DNA of 12,773 bases, taken from the NCBI GenBank assembly GCA_025360565.1, contig JANYBY010000249.1:1-12773 (forward strand). The letters are read 5' to 3'. The notes beneath the pieces were generated by a model. It did not search any database and was not told the DNA's origin. It saw only the letters and a program-made list of their open reading frames with translations. The translations under genes and the position numbers were made by a program. The DNA is from Bacteroidota bacterium. GTDB lineage: Bacteria > Bacteroidota > Bacteroidia > B-17B0 > Aurantibacillaceae. Below, in pieces: positions 1-5,951 of this stretch (position 1 is the stretch's first letter; every line of letters begins with the position of its first letter).

Positions 1-20
1 TAGTTTACTAAAGCTTAAGC

Positions 21-121
21 CATGTTACGTTTAACAATCCGTTATTCGCAACATCAGTTTGTCTTCAAGTCTAACGTCATGTTACAATTTACGAATGGTT
101 ATTCGTAACATCGGTTTTGTC
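21..121. repeat. Two imperfect palindromic repeat units in tandem
   Basis: Two related units start with CATGTTAC at 21 and 78 and end near GTTTGTC/GTTTTGTC, with a period of 57 bases. The core of each is 33 nt (22-54 and 79-111), beginning ATGTTAC and ending GCAACAT or GTAACAT, so each unit is itself an inverted repeat. Copy 2 also has an alternative perfect 8-bp stem, TTACGAAT/ATTCGTAA (89-96 and 101-108), with a GGTT loop. The outer arms are kept while the middle 12 bases differ. No ORF is present here. The role is unknown; a small dispersed palindromic repeat family is the simplest reading. Confidence 0.6.
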
Positions 122-232
122 CCGGCCAAGTTGTAAAGTCCGCAAGCAAAATAAAAGAAGAAAAGATTTTGTCCGCCGATAATTTGTCTAAAGGAAAAAC
201 AGTCCGCGGTAATTGGTTGTAACTCCCTTATA

Positions 233-295
233 GGAGGAACTTTTGTCCTCCAATCTGGTTATTTTAGCAAGATTGGTGGACTTTTCCTCCTTTTT
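233..295 (+). terminator. Candidate rho-independent terminator with a competing hairpin
   Basis: An imperfect 12-bp stem joins 245-256 (GTCC-T-CCAATCT) to 270-281 (AGATTGG-T-GGAC) and is followed on the plus strand by TTTT-CCTCC-TTTTT. A second stem, GGAGGA (233-238) with TCCTCC (246-251), shares bases with the first, so the two cannot form together. No gene is visible upstream within 1-232; it may terminate a transcript coming from left of the window. It also lies just downstream of the minus-strand gene ending at 314, but in that direction no U-tract follows the stem. Confidence 0.4.
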
Positions 296-313
296 GGGGT
301 TTATCAAATTTAA

Positions 314-835
314 TCATTCTTCAGGTTTAAACCAACCGCTGTACATTAAATAATTATTGGCAATGCGGTTAATTTCACCGCTGATTAATTCCTCCGAAAT
401 ATCTTTTATTTTTTTGGCGGGAACGCCTGCAAAAATACAACCGCTCGGCACTATTGTTCCTTCGGTAACCACAGCACCGGCTGCAATTATGGTATTACTG
501 CCAATTTCGCAATTGTCCATTACAATGGCACCCATGCCAATGAGTACATTATCGTGAACTTTGCAGCCATGCACAATGGCGTTGTGCCCAATCGAAACAT
601 TGTTGCCTAAATGTACTTTTGTCTTTTCATAAGTACAGTGCAGCACCGCCCCATCCTGTATATTTACTTTGTTGCCAATGCGTATGCTGTTTACATCGCC
701 GCGAATAACGGTATTGAACCACACACTGCAATCATCGCCCATTACCACATCACCAACTACCGTGGCGTTGGGAGCAATAAAACAGTTTTTTCCAAATTTA
801 GGAAACACACCTTTAACGGGTAAAATTACTGGCAT
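314..835 (-). CDS. Gamma-carbonic-anhydrase family protein (left-handed beta-helix)
   Basis: The 173-residue protein is built of hexapeptide repeats ([LIV]-G-x4) from about residue 15 to 135, the left-handed beta-helix fold of the YrdA/PaaY/gamma-carbonic-anhydrase family. The family landmarks are visible: RGD at 45-47, NIQDG at 58-62, and three histidines, H66 (VLHCT), H84 and H89 (IGHNAIVHG), which in this family bind the catalytic metal in a homotrimer. The length is normal for the short bacterial members and the C-terminal helix is present. Such proteins are cytosolic; only some have proven CO2 hydration activity, so substrate and activity are not certain. The start at 835 leaves no clear Shine-Dalgarno sequence, which is usual in Bacteroidota. 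No operon partner is visible; the nearest genes lie beyond long intergenic DNA. Confidence 0.9.
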   Translation of the reverse strand: MPVILPVKGVFPKFGKNCFIAPNATVVGDVVMGDDCSVWFNTVIRGDVNSIRIGNKVNIQDGAVLHCTYEKTKVHLGNNVSIGHNAIVHGCKVHDNVLIGMGAIVMDNCEIGSNTIIAAGAVVTEGTIVPSGCIFAGVPAKKIKDISEELISGEINRIANNYLMYSGWFKPEE

Positions 836-910
836 ACATTAGTTTTTAAAAAATGATCTCACAAATTTGGAAATTAATTTGATCAAAGCCAATTAATTCA
901 GCAGAGTTTT

Positions 911-974
911 GCTCCTCCGGAGCAATTCAATTTGTAGAATTGATTTCTTAAAAATGTTCGGCTCCTGCGGAGCC
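911..974. repeat. REP-like pair of GCTCC/GGAGC palindromes
   Basis: Two short palindromes of the same kind sit 49 bases apart: GCTCC-TCC-GGAGC (911-923) and GGCTCC-TGC-GGAGCC (960-974). Between them is a further inverted repeat, CAATTC (923-928) and GAATTG (937-942). From memory, GC palindromes of the form GGCTCCTnCGGAGCC next to TTTGTAGAA-type sequence are common intergenic repeats in Bacteroidota; I could not check this by search. No protein is encoded. Confidence 0.6.
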
Positions 975-1058
975 TAAAGTAATTACAGGATGAAAAGCCG
1001 GCGAAGAGTTGGCCTCAGAGGGACCAAACGTTTTTAAAAAAAATAAAGTAAATTATCA

Positions 1059-1400
1059 TTTGCCCCGGAGCGGGCAAAACAATTTGCCTGCTAATAAACC
1101 GATAGATTTTATGCATTAGAAGACGTTTCTGAAAAAGAGAGACTTGCGCCAGGGATGGAGCGGCCTGTTTGAGCTCTTTTGCCACGCACCAAAAAAATAT
1201 CGGATGGCGGGGCAAAAAGCGAGTAGCGACAGCCCGGTGCCACTCACCGTGATAAATAAAAGTGGCAGGCGCCCAAATTAAAATCGCAACACTACAATGA
1301 TGACGGCCCTTCCTCAGGCGCTTGAGCTTAGCGAAGATGAAGCGGAGAACGCGGGCGCCTCCGGCAAGCCTTTGGCGACCAAAGGGGATGAGGCCGCAGA
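1059..1400. other. GC-rich, hairpin-rich non-coding segment
   Basis: This stretch is clearly richer in GC than its flanks and contains several inverted repeats: TTTGCCC (1059-1065) with GGGCAAA (1072-1078); AGGCGCCC (1267-1274) with GGGCGCCT (1353-1360); the near-palindrome CTCAGGCGCTTGAG (1313-1326); and a perfect 7-bp stem CCTTTGG/CCAAAGG (1369-1375 and 1379-1385) with a CGA loop. No convincing protein is encoded on either strand. It could be a dispersed intergenic repeat, a degraded mobile element or a structured RNA. The sequence alone does not decide between these. Confidence 0.4.
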
Positions 1401-1423
1401 ATTAAACTAAATTGAAATTTTTT

Positions 1424-1454
1424 TTTGAATAAACGAAAATTAGAATTAATTTTG
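1424..1454 (+). promoter_or_regulatory. Bacteroidota-type promoter for the PAS-SpoIIE phosphatase gene
   Basis: TTTG at 1424-1427 and TAATTTTG at 1447-1454 are separated by exactly 19 bases. This matches the -33/-7 consensus (TTTG, 19-21 bases, TAnnTTTG) of the main sigma factor in Bacteroidota. Transcription would start near 1460, giving a leader of roughly 145 bases before the ATG at 1604. Confidence 0.6.
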
Positions 1455-1603
1455 TTTTCAGATAATGACAACTTTATCATATAAAAATTGCTTCCGATAT
1501 CAACTGAGCCGAATTAATTGGCCCATTTGCATGCGCTAAAACTTCTTTTTAGCCCGGTCATTTTCCCTTTCATTTTTTATTTACAAAAGCAATTTTTACC
1601 CCC

Positions 1604-2764
1604 ATGGTACAATTAGATATACAGGAGCAGATCCTCGAAAAATTAAACGCACTGGTCGTTGTTCTGAATAACGACGGCAATGCGGAGTACGTTAGTCAGT
1701 CGGCAGGACAATTGCTGGGCCATAACCCCAGCCATTTAATGGGCAATAAGTGGTGGGAGGTTACGCGTTTTTCTAAACCGGAAGGCGAACGTACAAAAAA
1801 TAAAATTTTGGCGCTGCTAAAACAAAGCACTAACTCAACCGAAACGTTTGAGCATTTATTTAAAACATCTTACGGAGGCAAAAAGTGGATCAGGTGGAAT
1901 GTTTCGTATTTAAACAACGAACAAATTATTGGTATTGGCTATGATGTAACAGACAAAAAGCTGCAGGAAAAACAATTGCTTGAGCGCAACGTAAAATTGC
2001 AGCAGCAAAATAAAAACATTAAAGACAGTATTTTTTACGCGCAACGGATCCAGCAAAACAGTTTGCAGTCGAAGGAGTACATTAACGCTGTTTTTAATAA
2101 AAACTTTGTTCTTTACAAACCAAAGGATATTGTGAGCGGCGATTTTTATTTCTTTTATCAGGACAATGAAAATAAATACGCCATTGCCGTAGATTGCACC
2201 GGGCACGGGGTTCCGGGGGCTATGATGAGTATGGTGGCAAATTCTATTATTAAAGAAGTTCTGCTCAATAAAAAAGCCAAAGCGGTTTCGCAGATCTTGT
2301 ATGAACTGGACAAAGAACTTTTTAAAAGTATAAACTCTTATGGCGCCGAAATAAGTAACGATGGAATGGATGTGAGTATTATTAGTGTGAACAAAAGAAC
2401 AAATCGTTTACATTACGCAGGAGCCTTAAGGCCATTAATAATTGTGCGGAAAGGGCAGGTAATTGATATTAAAGGGAGCCGTTACCCTTTGGGTTTTTAC
2501 AGCGATGTGGATAAACTATTTGATGAGCATGTTATTTTATTGGAGCCCGATGATTGTGTGTATTTATTTACCGATGGTTTTGTGGATCAGTTTGGCGGAG
2601 AAAAAAATAAAAAACTGAACCGAAAAAATTTCCATGAATTGATTTTGACCTCTGCAGAAATGCCGATAGAGGAACAGGAAGCTTTTTTGGAATACTCATT
2701 AAATAACTGGAAACAAGAGGAAGAACAAACGGATGATGTGCTGGTTATTGGGATCAAGGTTTAG
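1604..2764 (+). CDS. PAS-domain SpoIIE/PP2C-type serine/threonine phosphatase
   Basis: The 386-residue soluble protein has an N-terminal PAS domain (about 10-115), a helical linker likely to form a coiled coil (about 117-150, with the SIFYAQRIQ motif common just before Bacteroidota SpoIIE domains), and a SpoIIE/PP2C phosphatase domain (about 165-386). Metal-binding and catalytic landmarks are intact: SGDFYFF (D180), DCTGHGVPGAMMSM (D197, GHG at 200-202), NDGMDVSII (252-260), FTDGFVDQFGG (D324) and TDDVLVIG (D377, D378). The PAS domain probably senses a signal and controls the phosphatase, which in this family usually dephosphorylates anti-sigma-factor antagonist (STAS) proteins; the partner is not in this window. 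The gene has its own promoter and stands alone. The signal and target are unknown. Confidence 0.92.
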   Translation: MVQLDIQEQILEKLNALVVVLNNDGNAEYVSQSAGQLLGHNPSHLMGNKWWEVTRFSKPEGERTKNKILALLKQSTNSTETFEHLFKTSYGGKKWIRWNVSYLNNEQIIGIGYDVTDKKLQEKQLLERNVKLQQQNKNIKDSIFYAQRIQQNSLQSKEYINAVFNKNFVLYKPKDIVSGDFYFFYQDNENKYAIAVDCTGHGVPGAMMSMVANSIIKEVLLNKKAKAVSQILYELDKELFKSINSYGAEISNDGMDVSIISVNKRTNRLHYAGALRPLIIVRKGQVIDIKGSRYPLGFYSDVDKLFDEHVILLEPDDCVYLFTDGFVDQFGGEKNKKLNRKNFHELILTSAEMPIEEQEAFLEYSLNNWKQEEEQTDDVLVIGIKV

Positions 2765-2774
2765 AGGGAGGATC

Positions 2775-2807
2775 AACTTTGCCAAAGTTCTAAACTTTGG
2801 CAAAGTT
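2775..2807. terminator. Perfect 15-bp inverted repeat between convergent genes
   Basis: AACTTTGCCAAAGTT (2775-2789) is followed, after a CTA loop, by its exact reverse complement AACTTTGGCAAAGTT (2793-2807). The hairpin lies 10 bases after the phosphatase stop and 10 bases from the stop of the facing YbaB-like gene, so it is well placed to stop transcription from both sides. There is no real U-tract on either strand. Each arm is nearly a palindrome by itself. It may be a dispersed repeat used as a terminator. Confidence 0.6.
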
Positions 2808-2817
2808 TCAGCAGAAG

Positions 2818-3126
2818 CTAAAACAACCCCGGCATCATTCCGCCGGCTACTTTTTTCATTTCCTCTTCGCTCACTTTATCGGCTTTTTCAATGGCCAGGT
2901 TCATTGCCTTTTGTAATAACTCTTCCAGTTGTTTGGTATCGCCATGCTGCAGAGCGGGGGCAATTAAAATATTTTTTATTTTTCGGGTGCCGGTAATTTC
3001 AATTTTAATATCTCCGCCTGCGGCTTCAATAGTTAAAAGAGTATTGTCGAGTTTCAATTTTATCTCATCAGCAATTCGTTTTGCCTCTTTGAGCTTGCTC
3101 ATCATATCTCCAACTTTTCCAAACAT
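2818..3126 (-). CDS. YbaB/EbfC family nucleoid-associated DNA-binding protein
   Basis: This 102-residue protein matches the YbaB/EbfC family: an N-terminal FGKVGDMMSKLKEAKRIADE helix, the GGDIKIEITGTRKIKNI strand region (about 37-53), a charged C-terminal helix, and the closing glycine/methionine-rich GGMMPGLF tail. Known members form tweezer-like dimers that bind DNA and coat the nucleoid. The length is normal for the family. It follows nadE by only 7 bases on the same strand, so the two are very likely cotranscribed. Elsewhere ybaB is often linked to dnaX-recR; that context is absent here. No Shine-Dalgarno sequence is evident, and translational coupling to nadE is possible. Confidence 0.9.
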   Translation of the reverse strand: MFGKVGDMMSKLKEAKRIADEIKLKLDNTLLTIEAAGGDIKIEITGTRKIKNILIAPALQHGDTKQLEELLQKAMNLAIEKADKVSEEEMKKVAGGMMPGLF

Positions 3127-3133
3127 GGTGTTT

Positions 3134-3910
3134 TTATTTAAGGTGCTTAGGAATTATACAAACCGGAATAGGATCTATTTTATGTTGGTTCGCATTATTT
3201 CTTCCTGTATAAATTTCCATCACTTTTTTTTGACGCTCATTTAATGAATAATTTTCTTTGTTGGCAATATATTCCATGGCCCACTCTAATTCCGGATAAG
3301 TAGCGCCAATCTGATCTTCATCACTTCTGCCATCGGCAAACAAACCATCGGTTGGCAGGGCTTTTTGTATACTTTCAACAATACCCAATTCTTTTGCAAG
3401 GGCATAAACTTCGGTTTTATACAAGTCGGCTATGGGCGAAAGATCCACGCCACCGTCACCATATTTTGTAAAAAATCCCACACCAAAATCCTCTACTTTG
3501 TTTCCGGTACCCGCTACCAATAATTTATGGTGTGTGGCAAACGCGTAAAGTGTGGTCATTCGTAAACGCGCCCGTGTGTTAGCCATGGTTAAAAAATCCT
3601 GAATATTTTTGGGAAAAGCGTTTTCCATTGATTCTAAAACCCCGGTGAGCTCCACAGTATTCGAACCAACATTTTTAAAATTATTTTTTAGCCAGGTAAT
3701 ATGTTCGTTGCCCCTGTCAAATTCATTTTTAAATTGGCGAATGGGTAAATTTAAAACAATTACTTTTTTTCCGGCTAAAGCGCATAGGGCAGAAGTTACG
3801 GCGCTGTCTATACCCCCCGAAATGCCAATAACAAAGCCTTCCGTTTTCGACTTCTCAGAATATTCTTTGAGCCAATTAACAATATGTTCAATAACCTGTT
3901 TGGATCTCAT
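3134..3910 (-). CDS. nadE: Ammonia-dependent NAD+ synthase
   Basis: The 258-residue protein is a single-domain N-type ATP pyrophosphatase that makes NAD+ from deamido-NAD+, ATP and ammonia, the last step of NAD biosynthesis. The ATP-binding loop SGGIDSA is at 31-37. Other family landmarks follow in order: NTRARLRM (111-118), GTGNKVEDFGVGFFTKYGDG (134-153), DLSPIADLYKTEV (156-168), RSDEDQIGATYPELE (195-209), and the C-terminal NQHKIDPIPV (241-250). There is no N-terminal nitrilase/glutaminase domain, so free ammonia rather than glutamine is the expected nitrogen donor unless a separate glutaminase serves it. It is first in a pair with the YbaB-like gene and divergent from the SprT-like gene across 67 bases. 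I found no good minus-strand promoter match. Confidence 0.95.
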   Translation of the reverse strand: MRSKQVIEHIVNWLKEYSEKSKTEGFVIGISGGIDSAVTSALCALAGKKVIVLNLPIRQFKNEFDRGNEHITWLKNNFKNVGSNTVELTGVLESMENAFPKNIQDFLTMANTRARLRMTTLYAFATHHKLLVAGTGNKVEDFGVGFFTKYGDGGVDLSPIADLYKTEVYALAKELGIVESIQKALPTDGLFADGRSDEDQIGATYPELEWAMEYIANKENYSLNERQKKVMEIYTGRNNANQHKIDPIPVCIIPKHLK

Positions 3911-3920
3911 TGTTTGCCTG

Positions 3921-3952
3921 TTGGTAAAGTTATGAAAATGCTTTTAATTTTG
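3921..3952 (+). promoter_or_regulatory. Bacteroidota-type promoter for the SprT-like gene
   Basis: TTG at 3921-3923 and TAATTTTG at 3945-3952 are separated by 21 bases, fitting the Bacteroidota consensus (TTG, 17-23 bases, TAnnTTTG). Transcription would start near 3958, about 20 bases before the GTG start at 3978. It lies in the 67-base gap between divergent nadE and the SprT-like gene. Confidence 0.6.
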
Positions 3953-3977
3953 CTCCAAATAAACTTAATTTTATAGG

Positions 3978-4622
3978 GTGGATATCAGGGCTGTTCAATA
4001 TCAAAAAAATTCGGAAATATTAAAAAAATATTTGCCCGAGCAAAGCGTGGCGCTTATTGCTCAATGGATAGTGGAGTTGGATTTTAAATTGAAGATAAAA
4101 AAGGAAAGAAATTCGAGGTTGGGGGATTATACCGCGCCGCACGGCGGACTGAATCATACCATCACCATTAATCACAATTTAAATAAATTCTCTTTTTTAA
4201 TTACCATGGTGCACGAAGTGGCGCATTTGGTTACCTATAATGAATACAAGGATAGTGTTAATCCGCATGGTAAAGAGTGGAAACAAAATTTTCAGAAATT
4301 GATGCAGCCTTTTTTAACGCCCGATATTTTTCCGCTCGAAATTTTTTCGGCCCTGCGAAAGTATATGGCAAACCCCGCGGCCAGCAGTTGCAGCGACAGT
4401 CAGCTATTGCGGGTTTTAAAATTACACGATCCTGATTCGGATACCTTGTTCGTAGAAAGGATTCCGGTGAATACTCTTTTTTTATATCAAAAAAACAAAG
4501 TTTTTAAAAAGGGAGAAACGATCAGAAAACGAATTAAGTGCGTTGAAATAAGTTCGGGCACCGTTTATTATTTTAATCCTTTAACCGAGGTGCAGATCTT
4601 TGAACCTGTTAACGCTCAATAA
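3978..4622 (+). CDS. SprT-like zinc metallopeptidase domain protein
   Basis: The 214-residue protein carries the zincin signature HEVAH (H79, E80, H83) inside MVHEVAHLVTY, with the third zinc ligand probably H97 in NPHGKEW. This spacing is typical of SprT/Spartan-like metallopeptidases. The C-terminal half (about 130-210) ends in a small beta-rich region around RKRIKCVEISSGTVYYF; it contains only two cysteines (C138, C187), so it lacks the four-cysteine zinc ribbon of some SprT proteins. GTG at 3978 is chosen as start because an in-frame TAA lies just upstream (3966-3968) and the next in-frame Met is next to the active site (M77). Substrate is unknown; Spartan relatives cut DNA-protein crosslinks, which need not apply here. 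The last 14 bases overlap the facing LacI-type gene. Confidence 0.85.
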   Translation: MDIRAVQYQKNSEILKKYLPEQSVALIAQWIVELDFKLKIKKERNSRLGDYTAPHGGLNHTITINHNLNKFSFLITMVHEVAHLVTYNEYKDSVNPHGKEWKQNFQKLMQPFLTPDIFPLEIFSALRKYMANPAASSCSDSQLLRVLKLHDPDSDTLFVERIPVNTLFLYQKNKVFKKGETIRKRIKCVEISSGTVYYFNPLTEVQIFEPVNAQ

Positions 4623-5619
4623 TTTTTGTGGTTAAAACCATATTAGATTTTTGCGTTTGTTTTCCGTCAATAATATCCAATAAAACAATCGACGCGTTTC
4701 TGCCAATGTCTTCAACCGGCTGCGATACAGAGGATACAGGTTTATCAATTATATTGAACAATTCAATATCGTCAAAACAGGCAATGTTTAATTTATCTGC
4801 GTAATTTTCAAATTCTTTTTTCTTCAGCGTTTTTAAAAGAGCGGTAGCAATGTGATTGTTTAATACAAAAACAGAATCCAGATCTTTGTGTTGCTTAATT
4901 AATTCAGTAAGTGCCTTATTCACATCCTCATCTATATGATCAAAATTAATTGGCTTCATTAATGTTTCGTCGTACTTTAATTTATTTTTCTGCATAGCCT
5001 CTTTGTAACCATTTACCCTGTCTTCCATAGTGCTTAAGTAAGATGGGGTAATAGACATGCAGGCGATCTTTTTGCCGCCTTTTTTTACAAGGTGATTCAC
5101 AATTTCAAGCGAACCACCGTAATTATCAATTACTACATAATTGGCATTGAACATAGGTAATATCCGGTCAATAAAAACCAAGGGTGTTTGTGCAAATCTT
5201 GGCTGATCGTAAAATGAAGAATCCTTAAAAGTAGTGGCAATTATAACACCGTCAACTCCCTGCTGATTGAGCATCATTTCAACCAGTTTTTTTTCTTTTT
5301 CCTCATTTTCTTCGGTACTGCACACCATTAAATTATAACCTTTTTCAAATAAAACATGTTCAATATTTTTAGCAATGGTTGAGTAAAACGGGTTTGAAAT
5401 ATCTGTAACAATTAATCCCACAAAAAAACTTTTTCCGGTACGAAGTGCTTTTGCAAATTTGTTCGGGGTGTAATCTAACTGGGCCACGGCGTCTAAAACT
5501 ATAGCCTGCGTTTTTTTACTTATCCCATATTGATTACCCTTTCCGTTCAACACCATCGAGATAAGTGTTTTTGAGTAACCTAACTGTTTCGATAGATCTT
5601 CTAACTGTAGCCGCTTCAT
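4609..5619 (-). CDS. LacI-family transcriptional regulator
   Basis: The 336-residue protein has the LacI/GalR layout. An N-terminal helix-turn-helix (about 4-25: LEDLSKQLGYSKTLISMVLN) is followed by a hinge helix region (YTPNKFAKALRTGKS, 51-65), then a periplasmic-binding-protein-like effector domain (from about 66: VGLIVTDISNPFYSTIAKNI), ending with the typical SSVSQPVEDIGRNA segment. It binds DNA as a dimer and usually responds to a sugar or related small molecule. The HTH diverges from the common VS-x-x-TVSRVLN form (here YSKTLISMVLN), which is frequent in Bacteroidota. No sugar-uptake or catabolic genes are nearby; the only divergent neighbour is the aminotransferase, so its target and effector cannot be named. 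It is convergent with the SprT-like gene with a 14-base overlap of coding ends. Confidence 0.9.
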   Translation of the reverse strand: MKRLQLEDLSKQLGYSKTLISMVLNGKGNQYGISKKTQAIVLDAVAQLDYTPNKFAKALRTGKSFFVGLIVTDISNPFYSTIAKNIEHVLFEKGYNLMVCSTEENEEKEKKLVEMMLNQQGVDGVIIATTFKDSSFYDQPRFAQTPLVFIDRILPMFNANYVVIDNYGGSLEIVNHLVKKGGKKIACMSITPSYLSTMEDRVNGYKEAMQKNKLKYDETLMKPINFDHIDEDVNKALTELIKQHKDLDSVFVLNNHIATALLKTLKKKEFENYADKLNIACFDDIELFNIIDKPVSSVSQPVEDIGRNASIVLLDIIDGKQTQKSNMVLTTKIIER

Positions 5620-5951
5620 ACAATAAGTTTTAGTTAAAATCTAAATTAAGCAAAGCTTTTATAAAAACTAAATATATTTTAGGTAAATTTAAAAGGTTTT
5701 AGACGGGATTTGCCGAGTCAACGACCATTTTATGTTTTTTATAGTCAAACTTGATGTTTTTCTTTTTATTGAAAGTAAAAATTTGAAAACCAGGCTATAA
5801 ACCATGTAAGAATTAATTAGTGATTGAACCGTTTTGAAAAATTCAAATTAATATGAAATCTTAAATAATAGGCTCCATTATTAAAAATTTGAACTAAAGT
5901 TTTTTATTTCTCCATTGTTATCAGAAAGATTTCTTTCGGTATATTTCGGAA
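5620..5951. other. AT-rich divergent intergenic region, no gene seen
   Basis: These 332 bases separate the divergent LacI-type regulator and aminotransferase genes and should hold both promoters. No full TAnnTTTG match was found. The best partial plus-strand match is TTTG (5709-5712), 18 bases, TATGTTTT (5731-5738). Possible regulatory structures are TTTGAA-AAA-TTCAAA (5833-5847) and a direct repeat TTTCGG-TATA-TTTCGG (5934-5949) just before the aminotransferase ATG. No clear LacI-type operator with a symmetric central CG is visible. Confidence 0.5.

Noticed and set aside
1..313. Possible CRISPR-like repeats
   Set aside because: There are only two imperfect units with diverged centres, not identical repeats with unique spacers, and no cas genes.
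1015..1215. 66-residue minus-strand ORF in the long intergenic region
   Set aside because: It lies in the hairpin-rich non-coding segment, has no recognisable domain, odd composition and no start signal; best explained as chance.
2733..3244. Plus-strand ORFs overlapping the YbaB-like and nadE genes
   Set aside because: They are antisense shadows of well-supported genes with no family features.
3609..3935. 108-residue plus-strand ORF opposite nadE
   Set aside because: It is antisense to a clear, complete nadE and has no domain resemblance.
5820..5850. LacI-type operator around ACCGTT
   Set aside because: The half-sites flanking the central CG are not symmetric; matches are no better than expected by chance in AT-rich DNA.
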